This document shows, piece by piece, positions 1 through 12,559 of a DNA stretch of 64,000 nucleotides. This stretch comes from Burhinus oedicnemus (taxonomy: Eukaryota > Chordata > Aves > Charadriiformes > Burhinidae): positions 547,971 through 611,970 of the forward strand of contig VFFE01007644.1 of NCBI GenBank assembly GCA_008921705.1, read 5' to 3'. A program made the translations under genes and the position numbers. Every line of letters begins with the position of its first letter. Position 1 is the first letter of the stretch. The notes beneath the pieces are model-generated. The model searched no databases and had not been told where the DNA came from. It saw only the letters and a program-made list of their open reading frames with translations.

Positions 1-1829
1 GAGTGTGGATGACCAGCTTTCACTCAAACACGTAGGGCATGCATTGTCACTGGAGATGCCCCAGATACCACGGACGTGGCCTGAGAACATCCATGCCCTT
101 GAGAACTGGCAGGTGAGACCAGGATATCCTATACAGTGTTAAATCATACTAGGCATCTGTGATTACACAGATGAACTTGGCATTTAAAATTACATTCAGG
201 ATGAGATTCAGACACGTTAATGTTGATGTCTGTATTGTCTTCATTCGAGTTAGTTATTTCAACTCCAGCACACTCCATGGAGATACAGTGCATAATTTGT
301 TGCCTAGATGTAGAAGCTTAGTACTATGTAAGACACCTGAGAATATTTGAGACATCCTTGTGCATAGACTTACCAGAGAACCATGCTCCTGTGAAATGGA
401 AGCTGGAAGCCAGGTCTCATGTCCTAGGGCATTTTAAATAGTCCTAGGCACAGATGTGGGTGACTGGATCTAATCTGCTGAAAATACAAACAGTGAAGTC
501 TAGAGAGGTTTTCCTATGATCAACTATGAGTATCACATCTTAAGTGATGCTAGCTACTTATGTTTAGAAAAACTGAATTACATCTTTCATGTTCACTTTA
601 TGATGAGATGAGTAGTGCTGAAGTGTTCGTTTGCTGTATTAAACATGATGGGACTCCAGAGACTATCATGGGAATTGAGACACTCTGTATACATATATAC
701 AACTGCACTGTAGACACCTAAATTTAGATACAAAGTCCCACCCCTGCATGAGACTGAAAGGAAAGGTGAAGTGAATTCCAGATGTTAGAGACCAAAATCT
801 CATTTTGGGTCTTTTTAAATCACTTGTTAATTCTATCTCATTTCGGTCTCTCTGTCAAACTTCAGTCTAGTGTGAAAACCTTTGTGTGTATGTGTGTGGC
901 TACGCATGATACCAACAATTCAACAAGTCATTGAAGAGACAAAGTGGTATGGGCTTTCACTCATTTCTGATTGACTTTTAGCACTTGTCAGTTTTGTCAA
1001 ACATTAGTGGGACATTCTCTTTACTCTTGAGTGATCTGACTAAAATTGAGCCTTGCATGTTTGGAAGTAATCTCTGCTTTAATCCAGCTAACACTGAGCT
1101 GCTCTTCATTGATAAAAAGCACTGGTGTAGACAGGTAAGCTTCTGTAGCTTGTACTTTTCTTGAATTCATTAGTTTAGTGAGAAATCTCGTAATTATTTT
1201 GAATCCTATTATGTTTTGATAGAAAGAGAGAAGTAGAGTTGCAACTGAATGATTTAAATCCTGTTTATGCTCAAGTTTCCTGGAAAATTGAAAGTGCTTG
1301 AAATAGAGAAAGAAGCTGTTACTAAAAAGTGAGGTTTAGAGGCATCTTTAAATGATAAAGGCTGTATCCTTCCCTTTGATGCACGTGTGAATCTTCCACT
1401 GAAGTCAACTGGAACAGCATTTATACCCTCGGGATCAGGATTTGTTCATAATCCTCTGAATTTTAAATTCTCATTCCATTATATCAAGTAAGGGAGAGGG
1501 GATTAGTTGGCAGTATCTGAGAGCTTTAATTTTTTATGGGATTTGTATATCTAATAGTGAAGTAAATGAAAAATTGAGAATGCATTACTCATGAAGATGT
1601 GCATTTTAAAACCTGTCTTTTACAAACCTTGATTTTTGCATCAGGAATCTTCTTACTGTCTCAATACTACTCTTTATCATTTACCAGTGGGTAGAAAAAA
1701 ATGAGATTAGAATTTCCAACAAAGGGAATCACTTTCCTTTGGATTGAAGATACACAGACAGTGTTCACAAAACCTACATGCTGACATTTTTCTGTTGGCC
1801 ATATGCAGAACAGAGTCTATCCATTCTGA
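1..1829. other. AT-rich single-copy DNA, no gene seen
   Basis: No open frame resembles a known protein, and I recognise no repeat or RNA gene. The only frame of note (159-350, +) has low-complexity hydrophobic content with no family resemblance. This is most likely intergenic or intronic sequence. Confidence 0.6.
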
Positions 1830-2550
1830 ATTGTATGCTGAAGCCAATTGCATGAGGTTTAACAAGGCCAAGTGCCGGGTCCTACACTTCGGTCACAACA
1901 ACCCCAGGCAACGCTACAGGCTTGAGAAGGAGTGGCTGGAAAGCTGTCTGGCAGAAAAAGATCTGGGGGTCCTGGTGGACAGCTGGCTAAACATGAACCA
2001 GCAGTGGGCCCAGGTAGCCAAGAAGGCCAACAGCATCTTTGCCTGTATCAAGAACAGTGTGGCCAGCAGGAGTAGGGAAGTAATCGTGCCCCTGTACTCA
2101 GCGCTGGTGAGGCCGCAGCTTGAGTACTGTGTTCAGTTCTGGGCACCGCAGTATAGGAGGGATGTTGAGGTGCTGGAGCGTGTCCAGAGAAGGGCAACAA
2201 AGCTGGTGAGGGGTCTGGAGAACATGTCTTATGAGGACCGGCTGAAGGAATTAGGATTGTTTAGCCTGGAGAAAAGGAGGCTGAAGGGAGACCTTATAGC
2301 TCTCTACAACTACCTCAAAGGAGGTTGTAGTGAGATGGGAGCTGGTCTCTTCTCCCAAGTAACTAGTGATAGGACAAGAGGAAACAGGTTCAAGTTGTGC
2401 CAGGGGAGATTTAGGCTAGATATTAGGAAAAAATTTTTCACTGAAAGAATTATCAAACATTGGAACAGGCTGCCCAGGGAGGTGGTTGAGTCACCGTCCC
2501 TAGATGTGTTTAAAAGTCATATACATGTAGTGCTTAGAGACATGGTTTAG
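1830..2550 (+). pseudogene. CR1 ORF2 C-terminal reverse-transcriptase fragment
   Basis: The open frame is formally 268 residues from 1744, but only residues about 32-268 are CR1-derived; the first 30 residues come from flanking DNA. Visible CR1 motifs are [20 protein letters not shown] near the start, then [40 protein letters not shown], a [13 protein letters not shown] stretch, [35 protein letters not shown], and [20 protein letters not shown] near the C-terminus. In full-length CR1 the endonuclease, the finger/palm domains and the catalytic FADD box lie upstream. All of them are missing, so the fragment cannot encode an active enzyme. Expression is unlikely without a fortuitous promoter. 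Confidence 0.9.
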
Positions 2551-2637
2551 TGGCGGATCCGGTAGAGTAGGGTCAATGGTTGGACTAAATGATCTTAAAG
2601 GTCTTTTCCAACCTAAACGATTCTATGATTCTATGAA
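1830..2637 (+). mobile_element. CR1 non-LTR retrotransposon, 5'-truncated, best preserved copy
   Basis: This is the 3' end of a CR1 LINE in sense orientation. It begins abruptly within the reverse-transcriptase region, just before the AEANCMRF motif, and runs through the stop at 2548-2550. A short 3' untranslated region follows, with the familiar GGTTGGACTAAATGATCTTAAAGG-type block, and it ends in two ATTCTATG-type octamers at about 2620-2637. That octamer end is the family's 3' signature. The 5' truncation is normal for CR1, which usually aborts reverse transcription early. The reading frame has no stops or frameshifts, so this is younger than the copies near 4.1 and 55.7 kb. Confidence 0.95.
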
Positions 2638-3593
2638 TTTTGCTCATCAGTTCTTTGATGAGCACCATGATATTTGCAATATTTTATTGTTTATCAATAA
2701 CAGGTAGTTTGAATATAGGGGTTTTTTAACTGTCAAAAAAATAGGAGGTGATAGCACACTACAGATTAACTTAGTGTGATGCTCTGCTAGATCATTACCC
2801 TGTAGTAATCAGTGGCAATAATTTAAATACAATCATCTCACACAGGCGCTTAGTTCAAGTAAAACCTTCATTACTAGTCAATTAATGTATTTTTCACTTG
2901 TTTTAGAAGAATCTGTTGATTCAAACACATTTACTCATGGATATGGGACATGAGAATTCCAAATTTTTAGTTCCTTTATGTAAGGGTAAGTGGATTGAAA
3001 GAGCATAGGATTCATTAAGTCACCTGGTTACAAGCTATTTGTGTGTTTGTGTAAAAGAAATAACAGATAGCAAGGAAATTGAAAGATTAAGTGCACAAAC
3101 ACACAGGCAGTAACAAGCAGGTGGTATTGGAGACCGTAACAAAGACCATAACTATTTGGTTGCTGCCTGATGGGACGTTGAAGGATCTACTCAGGCACAG
3201 CCTTACAGAGGGTCAGAGTGAACTTTGTCACTGGAAATAAGGGGTCAAGGTGATAATCATGAGTATTTTGGGATATCAGGAGGAACTTGTGAGGTTATGT
3301 AAACCTTGTTATGAGGTGTATAGGGGAAACACCAAACGCAGGGAAAGGAAAAGATCAGGGCAGATCATGGAGGAGCAAACATGGGAAAATGGAGGAGAGG
3401 GGGGAATAAAGGGGGTCAGACAGATGTAAACTGGACAGTGTCCTTGTCTGACTGAGCCCTGCACCTAATTGCTACAGCCTGTCCTTTCTTGCTACCAAAC
3501 CCTATCTGTGTAATTCAGTCTTTATTCTGTGTGTGATTGCTGCAGCCTAAGTGCCAGTGCCGATAGGTCTAGGTGCCAGCAACCAGAGACATG
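2638..3593. other. Single-copy flank between CR1 and solo LTR
   Basis: No gene is visible. An 8-bp perfect stem (GCTCATCA / TGATGAGC, 2642-2649 and 2656-2663) lies just after the CR1 end. A purine-rich stretch at about 3350-3420 contains a GGGGGGAATAAAGGGGG-like run. It resembles a retroviral polypurine tract but is not adjacent to the LTR boundary. Confidence 0.5.
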
Positions 3594-3599
3594 TGGGTA
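3594..3599. repeat. Target-site duplication, left copy (TGGGTA)
   Basis: The hexamer TGGGTA directly precedes the TG end of the LTR. The matching TGGGTG follows the CA end at 3924-3929, giving 5 of 6 identical. A 6-bp duplication is usual for alpha/beta-type (ERVK-like) avian retroviruses. Confidence 0.5.
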
Positions 3600-3923
3600 T
3601 GTGGTAAACATAATGTTAGATATAAAAGGCAGGCTTTGTTAGCGAGGTCACCCTGAAAAAAAGTTTCAACATCAGCACAAAAGAAGATGTGAATGGGATG
3701 AGAAGTTGCAAACCGAGGATGTGAACAGGAGGAGAAGTTGCAAGAAATCACAACTTCAACCGGACAAGTGACGCACAGAATAACCAATCAGGAATAAAGA
3801 TAGAGCGCATGAGCTCACCTGTATGCATAGAGCTTACTAATATAAGCAAGATCAATTGTTATAATAAACGACTTTTGCTTGATTCATATTGAATCGTGTG
3901 CAGAGTCCATTTATTTCACCACA
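3600..3923 (+). mobile_element. Solo LTR of an avian endogenous retrovirus (ERVK/alpha-beta-like)
   Basis: This 324-bp element starts TGTGGTAAAC and ends TTTCACCACA, the canonical TG...CA form. In order it has a CCAAT box (ACCAATCAGG, about 3783), a TATAAG box (3841-3846), an AATAAA signal (3863-3868) and a GT/T-rich downstream part. That is the U3-R-U5 order of a retroviral LTR. No gag, pol or env sequence lies on either side, and a 5/6-matching hexamer flanks it, so it is most simply a solo LTR left by recombination between two LTRs. The subfamily cannot be named without a repeat library. The ERVK-like assignment rests on the short length and the 6-bp duplication only. Confidence 0.7.
3863..3868 (+). 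promoter_or_regulatory. LTR polyadenylation signal AATAAA
   Basis: A canonical AATAAA lies 17 bases after the TATA-like TATAAG. This is the compact R-region arrangement of short avian retroviral LTRs. It supports the LTR call and fixes its orientation as plus. Confidence 0.6.
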
Positions 3924-3929
3924 TGGGTG
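3924..3929. repeat. Target-site duplication, right copy (TGGGTG)
   Basis: This hexamer follows the CA end of the LTR. It differs from the left copy at its last base only. Confidence 0.45.
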
Positions 3930-3989
3930 TGTTTGCATTTCCAGAGTGGATTACACATGCGTACCTGCATTGAATTGACTGGTATTCAT

Positions 3990-4115
3990 TCAGGTATGCA
4001 TGTGTAATTCGCTAACGTTGAGCTGGCCTAGCTCATGAGTAGGAGGAAACCTGCATCAGGAAAGACTCAAGGTCCTAGGCAAGGGAGCCTAAGGTCCGGG
4101 CATAGACTTTAGGCA
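3990..4115 (+). repeat. Diverged copy A of an unidentified repeat unit
   Basis: The text around GAGCTGGCCTAGCTCATGAG, AGGAAACCTGCATCAGG and GGTCCGGGCAT realigns with 4395-4515 (ACTGGTCTAGCTGGTGAG, GGGAGACCTCCATACAGG, GGTCTGGCCATGG). Both copies are preceded by a TG/CA-rich stretch containing ACATGCG or GCATGTG. A CR1 fragment now separates the two copies. I do not recognise the family. Confidence 0.5.
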
Positions 4116-4139
4116 GTCTGAGAGCCCATGACGATCTCT

Positions 4140-4380
4140 GAGGGATCTGTGATAGGACAAGAGGAAATGGAAAAATTTCTTCACAGAAAGGGTTATCAAA
4201 CATTGGAACAGGCTGTTCAGGGAAGTGGTTGAATCACCATCCCTGGAGGTATTTAAAAGACGGGTAGACATGGTGCTTAGGAACATGGTTTAGTGGTGGA
4301 CTTGGCAGTGTTAGGTTAATGGTTGGACTTGATGATCTTAAAGTTCTCTTCCAACCTAGACAATTCTATGATTCTATGAT
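4140..4380 (+). mobile_element. CR1 fragment with internal deletion
   Basis: The sequence from GATAGGACAAGAGGAAA through the ACATTGGAACAGGCTG, GTTGAATCACCATCCCTGGA and GGTTTAGTGGTGGACTTGGC blocks to the ATTCTATGATTCTATGAT end matches the 3' part of the copy at 1830-2637. Compared with that copy, about 45 bases encoding the region after TSDRTRGN are missing. GAGGAAATGG joins directly to AAAAATTTCTTCACAG. Only the last ~60 codons and the 3' end remain. Confidence 0.9.
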
Positions 4381-4394
4381 GTTGGGACTGCCTG

Positions 4395-4530
4395 TGAGAT
4401 GAGTATGTGAGCACACACATGCGTCTGCAGGCAAGCATCAAACTGGTCTAGCTGGTGAGCAGAGGGAGACCTCCATACAGGGAGAAGGGACCCAGGGTCT
4501 GGCCATGGGCGTTACACGGAATTAGAGACT
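4395..4530 (+). repeat. Diverged copy B of the unidentified repeat unit
   Basis: This is the partner of 3990-4115; shared blocks are listed in that entry. It leads directly into the dispersed repeat at 4740-4960, so both may belong to one longer element, possibly an old LTR element or a composite. Confidence 0.45.
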
Positions 4531-4739
4531 GTGCTGATATTCAAGGCATCCGTCACCATGGGTATACTTGTGAATCTGGAGAGTGTGTGTGGAGCTTGTT
4601 TTCAGCAACAAACTTCAATCCTGATCAGCCAGAGGGGAGGAACAAGACATGGATCTCTGCACTTATGTTTTATGTGAGTTTTCATAGTGTTACATGCGCG
4701 TGCTGCTAAAGGCAATGACAGTCTGCATGACTGGCTGCA

Positions 4740-4960
4740 TTAGTGTGCACATCTGTGTGTGTGGGCATGCACGAGCCTCTCTCAGCCCCGCTGCTGGCTG
4801 GACCTGCACATGGGCACAGCAGCAGCAGCCACATCCCTGCGACTGGGACGAAGAACCCCCTTGGCACTGAGACCGTGCCTGGCTGGGCTGCAGTGGCCAG
4901 GAGGGAACAACCCCCATGTCCTGCAGTCTGCTGGATTCAGCTGCTCCCTTCACATCCTTA
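4740..4960 (+). repeat. Unidentified dispersed repeat, copy 1 of 3
   Basis: A TG-rich lead (GTGTGCACATCTGTGTGTGT) is followed by CTCTCAGCCCCGCTGCTGGC, TGGACCTGCACATGGGCAC, a GCA-rich run and ACCCCCTTGGCACTGAGACC. Related sequence occurs at about 20600-20730 (plus) and 12560-12655 (minus). The shared core is approximately CAGCCYYRCTRCYGGYTGSRSCTG. The high GC and CpG content contrasts with the surroundings. Frames seen here on both strands are by-products of GC richness. Confidence 0.5.
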
Positions 4961-4989
4961 ACACTCAGCATCTTCATCAGCTGTTGTCA

Positions 4990-7900
4990 GTTCTGCCTTG
5001 TATATCACAGTCAAGTTCACTATAGCTGGCCTTCAGAAATAAAAAAACCCAACTATCATTACAAACGGAATTAGAAAACATATGCAAACAAAGATGACAA
5101 TTTTCAATTTTGGGAGGTTTATTTTTCATTTTAGATTGTGAAGGTTTTGATGGATGAACGTCTTTTATCATGCCATCTGAGAGAAAAAATGAAGAAAGAA
5201 AAGAGAAAACAGAGCAAAGCAATGATTTGACCTCTTTCCAACAGAAAAACTCTCAGAAAGTGGTGATAGTTCCCATCTGTCAAAATTTAGAAAATGCTAA
5301 AAATGAAGAAAAATGGATGATTTCATAGATTAAGCTAAAATAAAGAAAACTCTTACTTCTTAATGGCTGAGTGGAGATTTTTTGCTAAAAAAAATTGCTT
5401 TGGGAAAAAAAACCCAAATTTCCAACCAGATTAAGTCACAAATAATGAAAGATAAGCCTTTGCAGAATTTGATAGTTCTGATTTGCAGGTGTCGAGAGAA
5501 AATTCTACTCATGAAAGTGTCATTTTATGCTTGTACTGATCTTTTGCTTTTTCTCTAAACATCTGCTGCCAGCAGACATCAAAGATGGAATACAGACTTA
5601 GATGAATGCTTGTTCTGTTCTTACGTTGTATAACTCACTTCTAGCCTTGCCACTCTTGCGTTAAACAGCCATCCAGTTCCCTTTAGAATTATGGCATCAA
5701 GTTGTTTGGATTGAAACTAGGATGTAACGTTGTTGGTACAGGGGCACTTCTTCCTTACCATGCTAGTTTGTAAAATGCCTCTGAGCTATTCACATCATCG
5801 TGCACAGCTAGGACAAATCCAGGAAAAAAGAAAAAATAGACCAATGTAAATTACTTAACATTGTTGAGTTTCACATCAAAACTCAAAGGGGTCAGGTCCA
5901 AATCCAATAAAGCATTTAAACTCCTAGCACCTATTTAGTTCTTTACTTACCCATTTAAACAGTTAGGGACCTAAATATGCGCTAGAACAATAAATTATCA
6001 ACTGGATTTGAGACTCATTTCTGCGCTTTAATAGAGGCTCATCCTCATTAAAGGCCAAAATAGTTTTCTGATGAAACTGGGTAAATTAAGATGCCACCAG
6101 TTACCTAGGCAGTCACAGCTGCCCTGAAACAACTCTTGCAAATAATTAAAATTGATGGCCTTACGCCTTCCGATGATCTTTGCAGTGAAGAAACACCGGC
6201 TCGTACAGTCCGCTCGAAGGTGACTCTATATGCTCTCATCATGAACGGTTCCTAATAAAAGCCAAGGAGTTGGCTTTATTAGTTACTCTATGTTATTAGC
6301 TACGTGTTTCACATTACCAGTTTTGAATTCACTAAGTAGCAGTGCTTCTTCCTTTGTACAGCCCCCAGCACAAGTGAATTCGAAGTCTCTGCATGATAAT
6401 GATATAAAAGCTAAGGAGCTCTCAGAGTAGACTGAGAATACTGTATGATACCCTGAATTACTCACAGTTTATCCATGGTGCATGCGTGTGCACAGGCAAT
6501 ACTCCACTCTTGCTCCCAGACCAGTTTCATCTAAGCTTCCATAAAAGCTGACAGAACGGTGGGTGAGCAAGAAAGGGGAAGAAATTTCAACCTTCACTCC
6601 TTATACTGCTTTGGCAGAATGTCAGATCACATACTGACAGCAATGCCCGTGTCCGGAAAAGCAGTGCCACTGTGTTTTCAAATTTCAAATAGCTTGCAAC
6701 TTTTCACTGAGCCCTCTTTACAAGACAGATTTTCTCCCTTTACTCTTTGTTCTTTTTTTATCCCAGTCAAATTGCTGCTGCACTTTATGCTAGAGGGACA
6801 AGGGCATGGTGTGAGAGCTGGATGTAGAGAAAAAAGCCTCAGCCCAGCAGGCCCCTGCAAGCACTTCCCAATTCTCGTCATTGAGGAGAGGAGATCAGAT
6901 TTAGCAAGACGATAAGCACAGGCCAGACTCTGCCCTTTTACACCACTACAGCAAGTTCACCGCCACTGGTTAGACTTACACCTGTGGAAATCAAGCACTT
7001 TCTGCCTCATTCCTCTGGTGCTTTCTGCTTCTCCTAGCCTCAGGGCACTCTATTGAACAACCTCCAGGCACCCTCAGAGATGCTCCTGCCATCGTGTCAC
7101 TTGCACAGCTGTTAAGTAGTCAAAAAGAAGCCTTCTGGGTATGTCTTTTCTACACACCTTAAAACAAACTACAGTCAACTTTGTCGAAAAATCAGTTCAG
7201 TGAATAGGAAAATGTCTGAGTGTCAAATGCCACAAGATTTTCTAGCTCGCATTTAGAGCTGAAATAAGGTCGCAACAGGTACTTTGGTCTTTTGAATGCC
7301 TTCTGACAACTTTTCTTAATATCATGTTTCTTGCCTGTGGATAAGACATGGCATGCATTGCTGTTATAAACAGATTAGTATAATTTCTGCTGCATTTCCA
7401 ACAGCTGAAATGCATACTATAGATTTTTCCCTCTCTTTTTAGCGAAGTGTCTTGATGTCTTATCTCGTTGGCTGTCTTTGCCACTGTTAGGGCAACTCCT
7501 AAGCCAAAAGCTATCCAAGTCTTGAGCAAACAATTAGAAGTTAGCTTTGAACTCTGTATCTTGACTTGCTTATCAAGGTCTGATGATCAGACTTCATGCA
7601 TCCAGTGTGAAATTATATCTCTGGAAAAGGTGATGCTATTGCTCAAAAAAAATGATTCCTTAGCTCGATAAATTTTTGACCTTCCAGAAAAAGCATCAAT
7701 CAGTAAGACACACTAAAAACAGTGGATTTGAAGACAATGGCAAAAGTTTATGTCTAAGTTTAAGGAGGGCCTTGCTAAGCAATTCTTTCTATTTCTGTAA
7801 GGTTGAAGAACAGATATGAATATCAGTTCAGATAAACGATCACTATTCAGAGGCTTATAGTCGTGCATAGTAGGTTGTATATTAGCATCACAAAAAAGTT

Positions 7901-10900
7901 TCATTGCTACTCTGAGGATGAAGTGTGTCTTACTGCAAAGAGACAGGTGACTTGCCATGTTTTTAAAATTAAAGCATGACCTCCTTGGGCAAGACAGGAC
8001 ACAAGAAGTGGTTCTGGTCCCACCTGACAGAAAGGAGCATAGCATATGTGTTACAGCATGTTAACAGCAAATCCAAGTGAACTGCAGCAATTCGTGATAC
8101 TGTTTGGAAAACAGGGAGCCTTTACAATATTTTCTGATGAAGATTTCCCATAGATACTATGGAGAACTTTAGTCAGTGGGCATTATTCTGCCTAAGGGTG
8201 GGAAAGAAGCTGCAGAATCCAGAACTAGTTACCAATCATTTAAACAGGATAACTGCCGATCAAGTTACAGGTAACCTTCTATTTGATTGCTGTCACTAAA
8301 GGACTGTGTTTACAATACAAAATCAGCAACAGATTGTTTTTACATGTAGCCTTCAGCTGTTAAATCATCAGAAATTTTTCTTTATAGTACAATTGGTTAG
8401 CTTTTTCTTTTTGCTTTAAAACAAAAATCTATGTACTATAAATGCATCCAGAAGTGACATTACACCTTTGTGGTGTTTGGAATGGTTAGTGTTAGTGTAT
8501 TATAAGATGATTATTTTGTGGCTGTGGTTTTTTCTTCTTTCTTTTTTGTCAAAGGACAATTTGATGGGTTAGGCTTTATATATCCTCTTTTCTTTCTGAA
8601 AAGAAACAGGAAACATAGCATTTAGTTTTGAAAGCAACTAAACTAGAAGTACTTTGTGGCAGATGGGATTTTTATGAGCTGTTTGTCACTATATACCAGT
8701 CTTGTTAAGGAGCAATCGTTTTCTGCTTCATTACACTAAGATAGCTCTGTTTAGGGTTCCACTCAGCTGTGAAATGACTTTAAAACTTCTATAAGGAATA
8801 GAGATGGGATTTTTATAAAAAAAGATTGCTAACACAGTATAAGAAATAGAAATAAAATGGTCAAACACACTGTTTTTTGGAAGCAGAGGGGAATATAGAA
8901 ATGTTGCACTGCATACTTACACTTAATCTGCTGGTTTAAGATGAAAAGAGGCTCCAGAGTGCTATTATTTTCTACACCTAAAAAGGTAATGTTCAAGTTA
9001 GTCTGTATATAAAGACTAAAATGACATTATTTATGTGAAAAAATAAAACAATATTGGTTTTTTTATGCTGCTATGAGGCAGATAAAATACAAACAAAAGA
9101 ATTAGATGCACACAGACATCAGTATGAAAATAGAAAATACTGGGACACATCCTCATCTGCTGTACATCAATGGGCTTAGGCAGGTTTATACTGTTCGTAC
9201 AGCTTTCCTGAACATAAGCTCTGATTCTTTAAAACTTTGCATCTTGCCCTGAACAATTAGAATTCAACATAGTCTTTTGGGAGCTCTGAGTGGCTCTGAG
9301 AAAGGTGGGTGTCAGCAGAGCTCCTCTTCCAGACGTTCCTGCCCCACGGCCTGAGCAGTGCCCATGACATGATCTACCTGTTCAAATCAATCATTGGTCC
9401 AGATATCAGTAAAAGTTTTACATGTTTACCTACTCAAATTTAAGCACACAATATTCACGGGGCTTACTCATGCAAATTCACATGTGGGACTCTAAGTATT
9501 TCTATGCTTGGCATTCAAGTCACCTTTCTCTCTAAGATGCCAAGACTCTTTTTTTAATTCAACTGTCCAGTCTTTCTGTATATCGTATTATTTATTAATT
9601 TGTATTTTGAAAGTGTTGGCTTTCAATGAAATATGTTAAATCTTTCCTTAAATAAAACTTGTTTCTTCTATCCTGAAATGACTCTAACTAACTTCTGAAA
9701 TAAATTTCAACAGTGTTGCCAAGCTTCCTACCCTCTAAGAAACAGCTGGTACTGCAATATATCTGATACACCTTCCCGGTTAATCTGTGTACTTTTTCAT
9801 TATTCCCAGTGGAACAAGGTCTCCTTCTGGCTGAGCAGCATTCCTGTTTGCAACTATGAATGTTAGAAACACAGAGCTATAACACATCATTTGAAACACT
9901 GCAAGTATTGATTCTCATGTCCATATGATCAAACTTCGTATCTTACATTTTAATCTCATTATTTCATACACACTTTTGTTCCTTTCTACACTCTATCAGA
10001 TTTCACTGTGTTACCTTTGAAGCATCTCTTTGTTGTACTTCTTCCTCATGAAGGGACTTCAGTCCTTTTTTTCCAGGCCATTTCTCTTTCTTTCTTACTT
10101 TAATGGCACATCAAGATTTTATTCTTTTGTATGAACTGTATGATATCTGCAATGAAGAATCTTTATTCTTAGTGTCTCCCCTCATGTCTTTGTAGACAGT
10201 CCATCAGGAAAGACACTCGCCACAAGGTAAAGCTGTGCTGCACTGATGTCGTAGACTTGTCTACAGACAGTGGTTAAAAACCACCTAGAGGGCAGCCCTT
10301 CTTTGTCCAGCCCTGCTCGTACTGGTGTGGATCCAAAATTTTGCTGTATGTTCACAGACAAAAGGGTGATCCTTGTCAGCCCTTCACTTTGTGTGTATGT
10401 TTTAAAAGTTAACAAACCCAAGTGTCCAACCCTAACCCCACATCCACAGCCCTTGGCTCTGCTGTTGGGAATGGTCTATTCTTTCAGCAGCAAACCCTTG
10501 CAGTTGGAGGCTTTCCCTTAACATGCAGGACCATTGTCAAGCTCCCTCCTGCTAAATCTGCACAGACTATTTGGAAAGACTCATTCTCTGATTTTCCTAT
10601 TCTTTCTACCAATGGGCAAGAAGAAAACTAATTTATGTCTGCTGTAAGAGTGGTGCATTTCAGTGTCCTGGGAATGGTTGTACCTGGAGAAATCCATATG
10701 GTCTTGTCTATCACTGCCGTTCACTCCTAACCTTCTACTTCAACCAAGACAATCATCACCAGTGTTGTGTTTCCCCTGGGACTCCTCCCAGGGGGAACTT
10801 CTAAACTTTTGGGTTCAGGTGTGCTCCCCTCTACTTTGTCATACTCCATGGAGCACTTCATTAACTTCAGAAAATTTAAACACGACATCTTTATCTGAGG

Positions 10901-12555
10901 TAATCACACTAGGCTTCTTTATAACTAATGGATAAAAATAGACACTTAAGACTGCTATTTATCTGCCCATTAGTGACATCTTGTTGGGGATGAAGTATGG
11001 AGATCAACACTCAGGTAGATTAAGAACTTCTGAAAAAGAACCCAACCTTCTTACTAGGCCTGTGTGTCATTAGTTCTCAGATTAGTTCAGAATAGCCTCT
11101 CCTTGTTATCACTTAGATACTTTATAGAGCATATGTATTTGCACTGGTCACCTTAGTGTGGCCCAGTACTCTGTATTTTAGGATCGTACACCAGAGGAGT
11201 AGAGTGGGTTTGGGTTCAGCTAGTTGCTGTAAACCACTTTTTAACACCAGGAAAGAGTGTTAAATAATAAATAAACAGGGAAAAAAAGCCATCCCAAAAC
11301 CACAAACCCCAAACATTTATTTACATAATATGAAAGAGACAAACAACAAAATTATAAAGCTAATAATAACAGGTGAAATGGAATGAAAAGTAAAGAGTGT
11401 ATTTCTGTACTCAGCATTTAAAGCTCTAAACATTAATTTCTTTTGTGTGATTCATTTTACAAGCACGCAGACAATTCAAAATATACCAAGATGACCACCA
11501 ATTATACATTGCATCTTTAGATTGGAATCAAAGAAGAAAGTCTAGATGTAGGCATCCCTACCTTATTCCTCAGATTATTCTCTGTTACACAAGTAAATTA
11601 ATTCTCTCTCCTTGCTTTCAGATTTCCAGTTTGCTCTCAAACGTGCCTTTTCTAATTTTTTCTAATTTTACCCTACTTTTGTTGAGTCTTACTATGCATA
11701 TGCTATGTGACATCAGATGGCAAAATAATTGTATAGAATCTTTGCTTCAGAATTGTATTTTGCATCCCTTTTGCGGCACTTAGAGCAGCTCTCAGTTGTC
11801 TTACAAGCACATACAGCTCTTACCGGGTGAAATCTTTGTAGCTGTAGCCCCTGTGAATGTTTCAGTGAGTTAGGTAGTTACATCTCCCATACGACCAGGA
11901 TATTTGGATGTTTGTGGCACTTGACATGAAACCAAGACTTCCCTTTTACTTGCTTGGCATTGTTTCAAAATGTCAAAGATATTCTGTGCACTCTGCTTCG
12001 GTTGATGAAGATGTTTACTGCACATAGTGATAATGGGTAATGGCCCAAAACTTGCTGCCTAATGACAGAACAGGATCTTCAGAGAACTTTGCATTTAATC
12101 TCCTTAATTTAGTTAAATAAGTAAATTTACTTAAATAAGTAGATGACATCTTCTGAAAGCATAAAAGGAGAGTGAATTTCTCATAACTATCCATCTCAAC
12201 TGCGGGGTCAATCAGAGAGAAAAAAAATTTTGAGGCCAAGTTTCAAAACTTTCCACATTAGTTTCACTTAGACTGCCACCCTGAAAATTATCCTGGTACG
12301 ACTGTTTTCTCCACCAGTGAGTCATCAAAGGAGCTGATATAGTAACAATATAGCCCTCCCTCCAAAACATAAAGGATTTCTCTGAATAATTCTCTTACCA
12401 ATTTCATCATGTTGTTTTACAAATTACATTGACATAATTGCAGAAGAAATGGAGAGGTGGGATTAAATAGCTAAGTATGGTCACCTATCTTAAAACCAAA
12501 TAAGGAGGCGGACAATGTCAAGGGAAGCTGAACCCAGTGGTCTGGGGGCTTTCTC
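4990..12555. other. AT-rich single-copy DNA, no gene or recognised element
   Basis: This is about 7.5 kb of AT-rich sequence with no recognisable gene, LTR or CR1 tail. Open frames (for example 6559-6915 +, 7713-8045 -, 10663-10935 +) show no family motifs and no convincing splice context. It is probably intergenic or intronic. Old decayed repeats below my recognition limit may be present. Confidence 0.5.
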
Positions 12556-12559
12556 CTCT

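Noticed and set aside
3350..3600. Purine-rich run as a retroviral polypurine tract of a fuller provirus
   Set aside because: A polypurine tract must abut the LTR start. This one lies about 180 bases away, and no pol or env motif is present.
12119..12132. AAGTAAATTTACTT palindrome
   Set aside because: Short AT-rich palindromes of this size are expected by chance in such composition.
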